A stretch of 64,000 bases of DNA from DASRSS01 sp963799045 (GCA_963799045.1 CAWCVN010000005.1:806001-870000); one strand, 5' to 3'. Positions 19,209 to 28,491 are shown, counted from the first letter of the stretch. Program-made: numbers and translations. Notes: generated from the letters alone by a model not told the origin.

Positions 19209-20177
19209 CTAGAGTTCGAGCACGATCTTGCCGACGAGCTCGCCCGAGGCCATGGCCGCCAAGCCGTCGGCCACCTGCGCGAGCGGCAGGGTCCGGTCGA
19301 TGTGCGGGCGCAGGCCGGTGGCCCGCAGGAACGCGATGAGGTCGGCCAGCTCGGCCTTGGTCCCCATCGTCGAGCCGACGACCTGCAGCTGCAGGAAGAA
19401 GATCCGGGTCAGCTCCGCCGGCGGGTTGGGCCCCGTCGTCGCGCCGGAGATCACGATGCGCCCACCTGGCTTGAGCGACTTGACCGAGTGCGCCCAGGTG
19501 GCCTCGCCGACGGTCTCCATCACCGCGTCCACCCGTTCGGGTAGTCGCGCGCCGGACTCGAACGCCTCGTGCGCGCCGAGCTCGCGGGCAGCCTGCTGCT
19601 TGGCCTCGGTGCGGGCGGTGGCGTACACCCGCAGCCCGGCGGCGCGAGCCATCGTGATGCACGCGGTGGCGACGCCACCGCTGGCGCCCTGCACCAGCAC
19701 GGTCTGGCCCGGCCGCAGCCCGGACTGGACGAACAGCATCCGGTAGGCGGTCAGCCACGCCGTCGACAGGCAGGCTGCCTCGGCCCAGGACAGCTCGGCC
19801 GGCTTCGGCACCAGGTTGCGCTTCGGGACGATCACGTAGTCGGCCAGCGCGCCCTGGTGCCTCTCCGACAGCAGCGAGCGTCCCGGGTCGAGGGTCTCGT
19901 CGCCGCTCCAGCCGTCGGTCGTGATGACCGAATGGACGACGACCTCGTCTCCGGTCGACTCATCGATGCCCGCCGCGTCGCAGCCCAGGATCATCGGCAG
20001 CTGATCGGCCTTGATGCCGACGCCGCGCAGCGTCCACAGGTCATGGTGGTTGAGGCTGGCCGCCCGCACGGCCACCCGCGTCCAACCCTCGGGCGGCTGG
20101 GGATCGGGCCGCTCGCCGACCACCAGACCGGCGAGCGGATCGTTCGGATTCAGCGACTCGGCATAGGCAGCACGCAT
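19209..20177 (-). CDS. MDR-superfamily zinc-less alcohol dehydrogenase / quinone oxidoreductase
   Basis: About 322 residues. The GroES-like N-domain has NHHDLWTLRGVG and ILGCDAAG. The Rossmann domain has VLVQGASGGVATACITMARAAG, and the C-terminus ends HIDRTLPLAQVADGLAAMASGELVGKIVLEL. The structural-zinc cysteine cluster is absent. NADPH-dependent reduction of a quinone or enoyl substrate is likely. ATG 20177 (MRAAYAES) is preferred to the upstream Met at 20201 because it begins at the conserved strand. It is the second gene of the minus-strand cluster. Confidence 0.85.
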   Translation of the reverse strand: MRAAYAESLNPNDPLAGLVVGERPDPQPPEGWTRVAVRAASLNHHDLWTLRGVGIKADQLPMILGCDAAGIDESTGDEVVVHSVITTDGWSGDETLDPGRSLLSERHQGALADYVIVPKRNLVPKPAELSWAEAACLSTAWLTAYRMLFVQSGLRPGQTVLVQGASGGVATACITMARAAGLRVYATARTEAKQQAARELGAHEAFESGARLPERVDAVMETVGEATWAHSVKSLKPGGRIVISGATTGPNPPAELTRIFFLQLQVVGSTMGTKAELADLIAFLRATGLRPHIDRTLPLAQVADGLAAMASGELVGKIVLEL

Positions 20178-20223
20178 GCCGCCGACCCTAGACGGCGGCA
20201 CGCGCGCGGCATTCGTGCGGTGG

Positions 20224-20967
20224 CTAAGTTCGCAGGTGGTTGCCGTAGAACGCCGCGATCCGTTGCCAGCCGTCGGCCGCCGCGTCGGCCCGGTAGCGCT
20301 CGGTCTCGACGGAGAAGAACGCGTGGCCGGCGCCGTCGTAGCGGTGGAAGTCGTAGGTCTTGTCGTGCTCGTTGAGCAGGTGCTCGAGCTCGTCGACGTG
20401 CTCCGGCGACGGGTAGGCGTCGTCGTTGCCGAACAGGCCGAGCAGCGGGCAGCGCAGGTCCGGGATGCGGTCGACGAGGTTGCTTACCCGCAGCGGGAAA
20501 CCCTCCGGCGGCGTGCCGGTCACGAACGCGCCGTAGCAGTCGACGGCGGCGTCGACGTCGACGCTGCACGCGGCGAGCACCGACTGGCGGCCGCCGGAGC
20601 AGTACCCGATGACGCCCACCTTCTGGTTCGACGTCGGCAGCGCGCGCAGGTACGCGGCCGCGCCGGCCACGTCGCCGACCAGCTGCTCGTCCGGGACGCC
20701 GCCCTGCTCGCGGATCAGCGCCGCGGCCTGCTCGGGCGGCAGGCCCGGCGCCTGCCGGGTGTAGAGGTTCGGGCAGATGGCGTCGTAGCCGAGCTCGGCG
20801 AAGCGGCGCACGATCTCCTTCGAGCCGCGGTCGTAGCCGGGCAGGTGGTGGATCACCACCACCCCGCCTCTGCTGGCCGGTTCGGCGGGGTTGGCGACGT
20901 AGGCCTCGATTCCGTCTCCGCCCGCCCCCGGGATCTGAACGGTCGTTGCAGTCATCGCGTCACTCAT
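20224..20967 (-). CDS. Dienelactone hydrolase family protein
   Basis: 247 residues, alpha/beta hydrolase with the DLH-type catalytic triad: Cys in VGVIGYCSGGRQ, Asp in LGLFGNDDAYPS, His in YDGAGHAFF. The oxyanion region is HHLPGYDRGSKEI. The family opens cyclic enol-lactones; many members have broader esterase activity. ATG 20967 (MSDAMTATT) is chosen; a second Met lies four codons later. It is the first gene of a minus-strand cluster with the reductase 46 bp downstream, which hints at a shared catabolic or detoxification role. Confidence 0.88.
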   Translation of the reverse strand: MSDAMTATTVQIPGAGGDGIEAYVANPAEPASRGGVVVIHHLPGYDRGSKEIVRRFAELGYDAICPNLYTRQAPGLPPEQAAALIREQGGVPDEQLVGDVAGAAAYLRALPTSNQKVGVIGYCSGGRQSVLAACSVDVDAAVDCYGAFVTGTPPEGFPLRVSNLVDRIPDLRCPLLGLFGNDDAYPSPEHVDELEHLLNEHDKTYDFHRYDGAGHAFFSVETERYRADAAADGWQRIAAFYGNHLRT

Positions 20968-21013
20968 ACGTCGATGCAAGCACTCGCCACGGTGCCGCCT
21001 AGAGTCAGGGGTC

Positions 21014-21211
21014 GTGCCCCGGGTCCGCAGGCCGCTGATCGCGCTGATCGTGCTCGTCCTCGCGCTGGGCATCGGCTACGGCATCGACGCGCTGCGCCAA
21101 CACGGCGACCACGGCCCGGAGCGGTCCCCGACGCCGGGGCCGGCGAGCACGTCGAGCTCGGCCCTGTTCGGCACCGGTGCTCGCTACGGCACCGAATCCA
21201 TGACAGTGTGA
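21014..21211 (+). CDS. Small membrane-anchored protein, unknown function
   Basis: 65 residues from GTG 21014. An RRPLIALIVLVLALGIGYGI signal-anchor is followed by a short Ser/Thr/Pro-rich exported tail. It is divergent from the dienelactone hydrolase (46 bp apart) and its TGA overlaps the GTG at 21208 of the MFS gene, so translation is coupled. It could be the N-terminal relic of a longer secreted protein, since the tail stops without a recognisable domain. Confidence 0.5.
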   Translation: MPRVRRPLIALIVLVLALGIGYGIDALRQHGDHGPERSPTPGPASTSSSALFGTGARYGTESMTV

Positions 21212-22494
21212 CCAACATGTTCGGGAATGTCCCGAAATCCGGTGGCCTGCACAGGCATCGTGACTTTCGGCTGCTGTGGGGTGGAGAGGCCGTCAGCGAC
21301 CTCGGCACCGCGGTCAGCGGCGTCGTCTTGCCGCTGGTCGCCGTCGTCTACCTGCACGCGAGCGCCCTGGCCGTCGGCGCGCTGGCTGCCGCCGAGTGGC
21401 TACCGTGGCTGCTCGTCGGTCTGCCCGCCGGAGTCTGGGTCGACCGGTCCCGGTGCCGGCCGCTGATGATCACCTGCGACCTGGTGCGTCTCGTCGCGAT
21501 CGGGACCGTGCCCCTCGCCGCGGCGCTCGGCGGTCTCGACCTCGCGCAGCTGTTTGCCGTCGCGCTGATCACCGGGCTGGCGACGGTCGTGTTCCAGGTC
21601 GCTTACCAGGCCTACCTGCCCGCGCTCGTCGACGCGGGGGAGCTGCCCGAGGCGAACGCGAAGCTGCAGGGCACGCACGCGGTGGCCGAGGTCGTCGGCC
21701 CCGGCCTCGGCGGCCTGCTGGTGCAGGCGTTCCGCGCTCCCTACGCGCTGGTTGCCGACGCCCTGAGCTACGCAGTCTCGGCTGTTGCACTGCTGCGGGT
21801 CGGGATTCGGGAGGCACCGCACGAGCCGGCGCCGCGGAACCTGCGGCGGGAGATCGCGGAGGGGACCCGGTACGTGCGCGCCGACCCCCTGCTGCGGGTG
21901 ATGACGATCGCCCCGGCACTGGCGAACCTGTTCTTCACCGGCTTCAGCGCGATCGAGGTGCTGTTCCTGGTCCGCAGCGTGCACCTGTCGCCGGCCTCGG
22001 TCGGCGCCCTCATCGGGCTGGTCGGTCTTGGTTCGGTGATCGGGGCTGCCGCGGCCCGCCCGATCGGGCGCCGCATCGGCACCGCGCGCGCCGCCTGGCT
22101 GGCCACGACGCTCACCGCGCCGTTCGGGCTGCTGATCGCCGCGACCACGCGCGGTCCGGGGCTGATCTGCTTCGTCGCCGGCGCGCTGCCGCTCTACGTC
22201 GGGATCCTCGTCTACAACGTCACGATCGCCGCGTTCCGGCAGACCTACTGTGCCCCGCGCGTGCTCGGCCGGGTCGTGGCCACCATGCGGTTCGTGCTCT
22301 TCGGCGTGGTTCCTCTCGGGGCGATCTGTGGGGGTCTGCTCGCCGCCGCGCTCGGGGCCCGCGCGGCGGTGTTCGTGCTGCTGCTCGGCAACGTGACGCC
22401 CGGGCTGGTGCTGACCGCCTCGCCCCTGCGCCGGATGCGGGACCTGCCGGGGGAGCAGACTGTAGGGCGTGCCGTCAGCTCTGCCGCAGGGTGA
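21208..22494 (+). CDS. MFS transporter (MFS_3 / enterobactin-exporter-like)
   Basis: About 425-428 residues with 12 predicted membrane segments. The N-terminal HRDFRLLWGGEAVSDLGTAVS and LPAGVWVDRSRCRPLMI (loop 2-3 motif) are typical of the EntS/MFS_3 branch of drug and siderophore exporters. The start is either GTG 21208, overlapping the previous stop as GTGA, or ATG 21217. Its 3' end overlaps hemW by 26 bp. Substrate cannot be told from sequence. Confidence 0.85.
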   Translation: MTNMFGNVPKSGGLHRHRDFRLLWGGEAVSDLGTAVSGVVLPLVAVVYLHASALAVGALAAAEWLPWLLVGLPAGVWVDRSRCRPLMITCDLVRLVAIGTVPLAAALGGLDLAQLFAVALITGLATVVFQVAYQAYLPALVDAGELPEANAKLQGTHAVAEVVGPGLGGLLVQAFRAPYALVADALSYAVSAVALLRVGIREAPHEPAPRNLRREIAEGTRYVRADPLLRVMTIAPALANLFFTGFSAIEVLFLVRSVHLSPASVGALIGLVGLGSVIGAAAARPIGRRIGTARAAWLATTLTAPFGLLIAATTRGPGLICFVAGALPLYVGILVYNVTIAAFRQTYCAPRVLGRVVATMRFVLFGVVPLGAICGGLLAAALGARAAVFVLLLGNVTPGLVLTASPLRRMRDLPGEQTVGRAVSSAAG

Positions 22495-23689
22495 ACCCGC
22501 CCCCGCCTCGGGCCGGCTGCCCGAATCGACGCTCACGCTCGCCGCGGGCGGGCCGTTCGGGATCTACGTGCACGTCCCGTTCTGCCGCAGGCGCTGCGGC
22601 TACTGTGACTTCAACACCTACACCGCCGCCGAGCTGGGGCCCGGCGTCAGCCAGGGGTCCTACGTGGACACGCTGCTGCACGAGGTGCGACTCGCCGCCG
22701 ACGTCCTGGGCGGCCGGCTGCCGACTGTGAGCACGATCTTCTTTGGCGGAGGCACGCCGACCCTGCTACCGGCCCAGCACCTGGGTGTCGTCATCGGCGA
22801 GCTCGCCGAGTTCTTCCAGCTCGCGGACGACGTCGAGGTGACGACCGAGGCGAACCCGGAGACGGTCACGCCCGGCTACTTCGCGCGGCTGCGCGAGGCC
22901 GGCTTCACCCGGATCTCGATCGGCATGCAGTCGGCGGTGCCACGGGTGCTCGAGATCCTCGACCGGGAGCACCGGCCCGGGCGGCCCGAGCAGGCCGTCG
23001 CCGAGGCGCGCGCGGCCGGCTTCGAACACGTGAACCTGGACCTGATCTACGGGGCGCCGCACGAGAGCGACGCCGACTGGCAGGCCTCGCTCGAGGCCGC
23101 CGTGGGTGCCGGTCCCGATCACATCAGCGCCTACGCGCTCGTGGTCGAGGAGGGCACGGCCCTGGCCAGACAGGTCGCGCGGGGGACCGTGCCGCCGCCC
23201 GACGACGACGTCCTCGCCGACCGCTACGTCATGGCCGACGAGACGCTGCAGGCGGCCGGCTTCGAGTGGTACGAGGTCTCCAACTGGGCCCGCTCGACGG
23301 CCGCCCGCTGCCGTCACAACGAGCTGTACTGGAGCGACGCCAACTGGTGGGGCTTCGGCCCGGGCGCGCACAGCCACGTCGGCGACGCGCGGTGGTGGAA
23401 CGTCAAGCACCCCTCGCGCTACGCCGAGGCGGTGCAGGCCGGGGTGAGCCCGGCCGCCGGCCGCGAGATTCTCGACGACCGGGCCCGGTTCACCGAGCGG
23501 GTGATGCTGGCGGTGCGGATGCGTGCCGGCCTGCCCGTGGACGAGCTGCCCGAGCACGGTGGCCGGGTTACCGCGCAACTCGCCGGTTGGGGCCTGATCG
23601 AGCACCCGGCGTTGGCGCGGGGCCGGGTGGTGCTCACCCAGCGCGGCAGGCTGATGGCCGACGCCGTGGTACGGGAGCTGCTGACCTAG
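22469..23689 (+). CDS. hemW: Radical SAM heme chaperone HemW (coproporphyrinogen oxidase-like)
   Basis: 406 residues. The radical-SAM cluster motif CRRRCGYCDF (CxxxCxxCxF) is near residue 40, GGGTPT follows, and HNELYWSDANWWGFGPGAHS marks the HemW/HemN C-domain. HemW traffics heme to respiratory enzymes and lacks the N-terminal segment that makes true HemN. The GTG start overlaps the MFS gene. The sequence CTAG at 23686-23689 supplies the stop codon both for hemW and for the convergent gene. Confidence 0.92.
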   Translation: MPSALPQGEPAPASGRLPESTLTLAAGGPFGIYVHVPFCRRRCGYCDFNTYTAAELGPGVSQGSYVDTLLHEVRLAADVLGGRLPTVSTIFFGGGTPTLLPAQHLGVVIGELAEFFQLADDVEVTTEANPETVTPGYFARLREAGFTRISIGMQSAVPRVLEILDREHRPGRPEQAVAEARAAGFEHVNLDLIYGAPHESDADWQASLEAAVGAGPDHISAYALVVEEGTALARQVARGTVPPPDDDVLADRYVMADETLQAAGFEWYEVSNWARSTAARCRHNELYWSDANWWGFGPGAHSHVGDARWWNVKHPSRYAEAVQAGVSPAAGREILDDRARFTERVMLAVRMRAGLPVDELPEHGGRVTAQLAGWGLIEHPALARGRVVLTQRGRLMADAVVRELLT

Positions 23690-24024
23690 TCGGTCGGGTG
23701 CAGGGCGTCGAGGTCGAGCACCCGCACGTGCAGCGTGTGCCGGTTCTGTAGGGCGGCGCGCAGCGCCCGGTGCAGGCCGTCTTCCAGGTACAGCTCGCCG
23801 CGCCACTGGACCGCGTGGGGGAACAGGTCGCCGTAGAAGGTCGAGTCGTCGTCGAGCAGCTGGTCGAGGGCCATCTCGCGCTTGGTGGTCGTCAACTGGT
23901 CGAGGCGGACGGTACGCGGCGGCACCGCGGCCCAGTCACGGGTCGAGAAGCCGTGGTCCGGATACGGCCGGCCGTCGCCTACCGACTTGAAGATCACGCG
24001 CCCCGACTCCCCATTCGCCGACAT
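23686..24024 (-). CDS. Small ParB/Srx-like conserved hypothetical protein
   Basis: 112 residues from ATG 24024. The core runs from FKSVGDGRPYPDHG through LDQLTTTKREMALDQLL to YLEDGLHRALRAAL. The DG-x-HR-x-x-A pattern recalls the nucleotide-binding box of ParB and sulfiredoxin-like domains. No DNA-binding domain is visible, so a role in partitioning is unlikely. Convergent with hemW (shared CTAG stops) and divergent from hrcA. Function unknown. Confidence 0.65.
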   Translation of the reverse strand: MSANGESGRVIFKSVGDGRPYPDHGFSTRDWAAVPPRTVRLDQLTTTKREMALDQLLDDDSTFYGDLFPHAVQWRGELYLEDGLHRALRAALQNRHTLHVRVLDLDALHPTD

Positions 24025-24179
24025 CTGCGGTCGCCCCGACACTAGTGGCCCGATACAAGCCGGGAATGGCGACCGCCCGGAACCGGCAACCGCGGCATCG
24101 GACGGGTGTGTGCCGCGCCGCCGATCTAAGCTGGAGGCACAGCGGCCATGTGGACGTGGCACGAGGTGAGGGGAGCCAG

Positions 24180-25199
24180 ATGACGCCGGAGGATCGCAAG
24201 CTCGAGGTGCTGCGGGCGATCATCTCTGACTTCATCTCCACCAACGAGCCCGTCGGCAGCAAGACTCTCGCCGACCGCTACAACCTCGGCGTCTCGCCGG
24301 CCACCATCCGCAACGACATGGCGGTGCTCGAGGAGGAGGGCCTGATCGCGCAGCCGCACACCAGCGCCGGGCGGATCCCCACCGATGCGGGCTACCGCAT
24401 GTTCGTCGACAAGCTCACCGCCGTGAAGCCGCTCTCGCCCGCCGAGCGCCGGGCGATCCATGCCTTCCTCGACGGCGCGGTCGACCTCGACGACGTGCTG
24501 CACCGGGCCGTGCGCACCCTGGCGCAGCTGACCCGCAACGTGGCGGTGATCCAGTACCCGTCCCTGTCGCGTTCCCAGGTTCGTCACCTCGAGCTGGTCT
24601 CGCTGACCTCCGCCCGGCTGATGCTGGTGATGATCACCGACACCGGGCGTGTCGAGCAGCGCGTGGTCGAGCTTCCGGCGCCGGTGACCGACGACGCGGT
24701 CGCGGACATGCGCGCGACGCTCAACGCGCACCTGCGCGACCGGCCGCTGGCCGACGCGCCGGGCATCGTCACCGACCTGCCGGAGCAGGTCGCGCCCGAG
24801 CTGCGCGGGCTGCTGGCCACGCTCAGCTCGGTGCTGCTCGAGACGCTCGCCGAGCAGCACGGCGACCGCGTGCTGCTCGGCGGGACGGCCAACCTGACCG
24901 AGCATGCGCTGGACTTCCCGGCCATCCGCCCGGTCCTGGAGGCGCTCGAGGAGCAGGTCGTGCTGCTGAGGCTGCTCGACCAGGCGGTGGCCACCCGCAA
25001 CGTCGTCGTGCGCATCGGCAACGAGAACGAGCACGAGGCATTCACCGGCACGTCGGTCGTGACCACGGGCTACGGCGTGCGTGGCGCCTCGCTCGGCGCG
25101 GTCGGGGTCCTGGGCCCGCGCCGGATGGACTACGCGCACACCATGGCCCGAGTGGCGGCGGTCGCGCGCTACGTCGGCGAGCTGATCGCGGAGCGGTGA
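24180..25199 (+). CDS. hrcA: Heat-inducible transcription repressor HrcA
   Basis: 339 residues from ATG 24180 with gaggtgagggg as ribosome binding site. The N-terminal winged helix has SKTLADRYNLGVSPATIRNDMAVLEEEG and AGRIPTDAGYR, and the GAF-like C-domain ends in the conserved YGVRGASLGAVGVLGPRRMDY. HrcA represses chaperone genes by binding CIRCE operators and needs GroEL for activity. A perfect CIRCE site sits 21 bp after its stop, in front of dnaJ. Confidence 0.96.
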   Translation: MTPEDRKLEVLRAIISDFISTNEPVGSKTLADRYNLGVSPATIRNDMAVLEEEGLIAQPHTSAGRIPTDAGYRMFVDKLTAVKPLSPAERRAIHAFLDGAVDLDDVLHRAVRTLAQLTRNVAVIQYPSLSRSQVRHLELVSLTSARLMLVMITDTGRVEQRVVELPAPVTDDAVADMRATLNAHLRDRPLADAPGIVTDLPEQVAPELRGLLATLSSVLLETLAEQHGDRVLLGGTANLTEHALDFPAIRPVLEALEEQVVLLRLLDQAVATRNVVVRIGNENEHEAFTGTSVVTTGYGVRGASLGAVGVLGPRRMDYAHTMARVAAVARYVGELIAER

Positions 25200-25220
25200 C
25201 AGCGGAGTTCGTACACTGGT

Positions 25221-25247
25221 CTGGCACTCGCTATTCACGAGTGCCAG
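25221..25247. promoter_or_regulatory. CIRCE operator in front of dnaJ
   Basis: Perfect 9-bp inverted repeat ctggcactc/gagtgccag with the canonical 9-base spacer, extendable by a further t/a pair at 25220 and 25248. It lies between hrcA and dnaJ, about 33 bp before the dnaJ start. A TACACT box at 25212-25217 could be the -10 element, so HrcA bound here would block initiation or early elongation. Confidence 0.92.
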
Positions 25248-25280
25248 AGACGGTTTCACAGACGACATCAGGGGCGGTAC

Positions 25281-26423
25281 GTGGCTGACACTCCGCGTGA
25301 CTACTACGGCCTGCTCGGCGTGCGCAAGGACGCGACGCCCGAGGAGATCAAGCGCGCCTACCGCAAGCTGGCGCGGCAGCTGCATCCGGACGTCAATCCC
25401 GACGCGGCGGCCCAGGACAGGTTCCGCGAGGTGACCGCTGCCTACGAGGTGCTCTCCGACCCCGAGAAGCGCCAGATCGTCGACCTCGGCGGCGACCCGC
25501 TGGCGCAGGGACAGGGCTCGGCGGGGAACCCGTTCGCCGGCTTCGGCGGTTTCGGGGACGTCTTCGAGGCGTTCTTCGGCGGCGGTTCGGGGTTCAGTGG
25601 TGGCGGCCGGGGTCGCCGCAGCCGGGTCCGCCCGGGTGCCGACGCCCTGCTGCAGCTGTCCTTGACGCTGGAGGAGGCCGCCTTCGGCGTCCGCAAGGAG
25701 CTCAACGTCGAGACCGCGATCCTGTGCGAGACCTGCACCGGCTCGGGCTGCGCGCCGGGCACCTCGCCACAGGTCTGCGCGACCTGTGGCGGCAGCGGCG
25801 AGATCCAGACGGTGCAGCGCTCGTTCCTCGGCCAGGTCATGACCACGCGCGCCTGCTCGGCCTGCGCGGGCACCGGCCAGCAGATCCCGTCGCCGTGCCC
25901 GACCTGCGGCATGGAGGGACGGGTCCGCGCCCGGCGCACGATCGCCGTCGACGTGCCCGCGGGCATCGAGGACGGCATGCGGATCCGGCTGTCCGGCCAG
26001 GGCGAGGTGGGCATCGGTGGTGGTCCGGCCGGCGACCTCTACGTCGAGGTGGCCGAGCAGCCACACGAGGTGTTCGCCCGCGACGGCGCCGACCTGCACT
26101 GCACGGTCGCGGTCCCGATGACGGCTGCGGCGCTGGGCACCGATCTGGTACTGAGCACCCTCGACGGCGAGGAGAAGCTCGAGATCCGCGCCGGGACGCA
26201 GAGCGGCAGCGAGCAAGTGCTGCGTGGCCGCGGCGTGCCCCGGCTGCGTAGCTCCTCCCGCGGCGACCTGCACGTCCACATCGAGGTGCGGACCCCGACC
26301 CGGCTCGACGACGAGCAGGAGCGCCTGCTGCGCGAACTCGCCGAGCTGCGCGACGAGGAGGTGTCGGCGGTCACCAAGGGCCGCGGCCGCTTCGGCAAGA
26401 TGCGCGACGCGTTCGGCCGCTGA
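25281..26423 (+). CDS. dnaJ: Chaperone DnaJ (DnaJ2 type)
   Basis: 380 residues. The J domain is at residues 1-70 with HPDVN, followed by a Gly/Phe-rich linker (FAGFGGFGDVFEAFFGGG). Four zinc-binding CxxC repeats (CETCTGSGC, CATCGGSGE, CSACAGTGQ, CPTCGMEGR) precede the C-terminal substrate domain. It stimulates DnaK ATPase and delivers clients. The GTG start at 25281 is followed at once by DTPRDYYGLLGV. Regulation by HrcA through the CIRCE site upstream is expected. rsmE starts 4 bases after its stop. Confidence 0.95.
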   Translation: MADTPRDYYGLLGVRKDATPEEIKRAYRKLARQLHPDVNPDAAAQDRFREVTAAYEVLSDPEKRQIVDLGGDPLAQGQGSAGNPFAGFGGFGDVFEAFFGGGSGFSGGGRGRRSRVRPGADALLQLSLTLEEAAFGVRKELNVETAILCETCTGSGCAPGTSPQVCATCGGSGEIQTVQRSFLGQVMTTRACSACAGTGQQIPSPCPTCGMEGRVRARRTIAVDVPAGIEDGMRIRLSGQGEVGIGGGPAGDLYVEVAEQPHEVFARDGADLHCTVAVPMTAAALGTDLVLSTLDGEEKLEIRAGTQSGSEQVLRGRGVPRLRSSSRGDLHVHIEVRTPTRLDDEQERLLRELAELRDEEVSAVTKGRGRFGKMRDAFGR

Positions 26424-26426
26424 TTG

Positions 26427-27161
26427 GTGAGCACGCCACCGCTGTTCCTGGTCGAGCAGCTACCCGCCGAGGAGTCCATCACCCTCGGCGGCGAGGAGGG
26501 TCATCACGCGGCCCGGGTGAAGCGGCTGACGACCGGCGAGCGGCTCCTGGTCGGCGACGGCGCCGGAACGGTGGCCGAGTGCGTGGTGGAGGCGGTGCTG
26601 CCCGACGGTCTGCGGCTTCGGGTCGACCGCCGCCGCAGCCGTCCCGCGCCGCAGCCGAGGCTGGTCGTGGTTCAGGCGCTGCCGAAGGGCGACCGGGCCG
26701 AGCTCGCCGTCGAGGTGCTGACCGAACTCGGCGCCGACGAGATCGTGCCCTGGGCCGCCGCGCGCTCGATCACGCAATGGCACGGCCCGCGTGGCGAGAA
26801 GGCGCTGGCCAAGTGGCGGCGGACGGCGCGCGAGGCGGCCAAGCAGTCCCGCCGCGCCTGGCTGCCGTCGGTCGCGCCGCTGGCCGACACTGACTCCGTG
26901 GCCGCCCGCGTGCGCTCGGCGGCCGCGGCTGTCGTGCTGCACGAGTCCGCCCGCACGTCGCTGACCGGCGCCCGAGTCCCCGATGGCGGGGACCTGCTCG
27001 TGGTCGTCGGGCCCGAGGGTGGGATCAGCGACGGCGAGCTGGCGGCCTTCCAGGCCGCCGGTGGGCGGCCCGTCCGGATGGGCGAGCCGGTGCTGCGGAC
27101 CTCCACCGCGGGAGCGGCCGCCCTCGCGGTGCTGTCGGCCCGGACCGGCCGCTGGGGATGA
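26427..27161 (+). CDS. rsmE: 16S rRNA (uracil-1498-N3)-methyltransferase
   Basis: 244 residues, SPOUT-fold methyltransferase. Visible motifs are the N-terminal PUA-like HHAARVKRLTTGERLLV, the SAM-knot VVVGPEGGISDGEL and the terminal LRTSTAGAAALAVLS. GTG 26427 is preferred to the adjacent TTG at 26424. dnaJ-rsmE is a conserved pair in Actinobacteria (Rv2373c-Rv2372c). Confidence 0.94.
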   Translation: MSTPPLFLVEQLPAEESITLGGEEGHHAARVKRLTTGERLLVGDGAGTVAECVVEAVLPDGLRLRVDRRRSRPAPQPRLVVVQALPKGDRAELAVEVLTELGADEIVPWAAARSITQWHGPRGEKALAKWRRTAREAAKQSRRAWLPSVAPLADTDSVAARVRSAAAAVVLHESARTSLTGARVPDGGDLLVVVGPEGGISDGELAAFQAAGGRPVRMGEPVLRTSTAGAAALAVLSARTGRWG

Positions 27162-27194
27162 CCGCGGGGCCCGCGCGGGCGATAGTGTCGCGGC

Positions 27195-27542
27195 ATGGCC
27201 GAATCGCCCGCGGACTGCCTGTTCTGTTCGATCGTCGCCGGGTCCATCCCGTCGACGACGGTGTACGCCGACGACGCCGTGGTCGCCTTCGTCGATCTGA
27301 ACCCGCAAGCGCCCACGCACGTGCTCGTCGTGCCACGCAAACACCTCGCCAACATCGCCGAGCTCGGCGCGGATCCGCAGACCGCGGCCGCGCTGGTCGC
27401 CGGGATCCGCGCCTACACCCGGCGGGAGCAGATCACGGACTTCCGGACCGTGTTCAACACCGGGGCGATGTCTGGTCAGTCGGTCTTCCACGTGCACGCC
27501 CACGTGCTGGCGGGCCGTCCCTTCGGCTGGCCGCCGGGCTAA
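27195..27542 (+). CDS. HIT family nucleotide-binding protein (Hint-like)
   Basis: 115 residues with CLFCSIVAGSIPSTTVY at the start and the catalytic histidine triad in QSVFHVHAHVLAGRPFGWPPG. Such Hint-branch proteins hydrolyse adenosine phosphoramidates. It starts at ATG 27195, 33 bp after rsmE, and is followed by phoH, a common actinobacterial arrangement. Confidence 0.92.
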   Translation: MAESPADCLFCSIVAGSIPSTTVYADDAVVAFVDLNPQAPTHVLVVPRKHLANIAELGADPQTAAALVAGIRAYTRREQITDFRTVFNTGAMSGQSVFHVHAHVLAGRPFGWPPG

Positions 27543-27587
27543 TCGCTGCCCTACCGGCCCGGCCGCCGGTACAGTGAACGGATCAGG

Positions 27588-28488
27588 TTGCCGACCAGAG
27601 AGCACGACTTGTCCGATCCCAGAACCAATAGCGGTCACGTCTCGACCACCATCGTCGTTCCTGGCGAGCAGGCGATGGTCGCCCTGCTCGGCGCGGGCGA
27701 CGAACTCCTGCGGGTCATCGAGCGCAGTGTCTCCAGCGACATCCACGTGCGCGGCAACGAGATCACCGTCACCGGTGCGCCCGCCGACAACGCCTCCGCG
27801 GTCCGCCTGATCGAGGAGCTGCTCGAGATGATCCGAGCCGGCCAGCAGCTGACGCCGGAGGCCGTCGGTCATGCGGTCGGCATCCTCGAGGCGGGCACCG
27901 GGGAACGCCCCGCCGAGGTGCTGAGCCTGTCGATCCTGTCCCGGCGCGGCAAGAACATCCGGCCGAAGACCCTCAACCAGAAGCGCTACGTCGACGCGAT
28001 CGACGAGCACACCGTGGTGTTCGGCATCGGCCCGGCCGGTACGGGCAAGACCTACCTGGCGGTCGCGAAGGCCGTGCAGGCGCTGCAGGCCAAACAGGTC
28101 AACCGCATCATCCTGACCCGGCCCGCCGTAGAGGCGGGGGAGCGCCTGGGCTTCCTGCCCGGCTCGCTCTACGACAAGATCGACCCCTACCTGCGGCCGC
28201 TGCTCGACGCGCTGCAGGACATGATCGACCCCGAGTCGATCCCCCGGCTCATGCAGGCCGGCACGATCGAGATCGCCCCGCTCGCCTACATGCGCGGCCG
28301 CACCCTGAACGATGCGTTCATCATCTTGGATGAGGCGCAGAACACCACGCCGGAGCAGATGAAGATGTTCCTGACCCGGCTCGGGTTCGGCTCCAGAATC
28401 GTCGTCACAGGTGACGTCACCCAGGTGGATCTGCCCGGTGACACTCGAAGCGGCCTGCGGGTGGTGCGGGAGATCCTCGAGGGCATCC
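27588..28488 (+). CDS. phoH: PhoH-like ATPase, C-terminus lost at a chimeric junction
   Basis: About 300 residues remain. After a KH-like N-terminal region come the P-loop GPAGTGKTYLAV (near residue 146), LTRPAVEAGERLGFLPG, the Walker-B FIILDEAQNTTPEQMKMFLTR and VVTGDVTQVDLPG. Family members end about 40-50 residues further on. Here, right after VREILEGIH, the sequence turns into acetate kinase in another frame. A TACAGT box at 27570-27575 may be its -10. The start is uncertain: TTG 27588 or TTG 27609 in the same frame. PhoH proteins are RNA-linked ATPases; the exact role is unclear. Confidence 0.88.
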
Positions 28489-28491
28489 ATG
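28482..28491. other. Chimeric junction between two genomes (phoH / ackA)
   Basis: Within ten bases the coding content changes from actinobacterial phoH (frame ending GGC-ATC-CAT) to the SMGFTPLEG block of acetate kinase (TCC-ATG-GGC, a different frame). The overlapping tccatg is compatible with both genes, that is, microhomology of about six bases. Neither gene is complete and no mobile-element end is visible. Confidence 0.85.
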
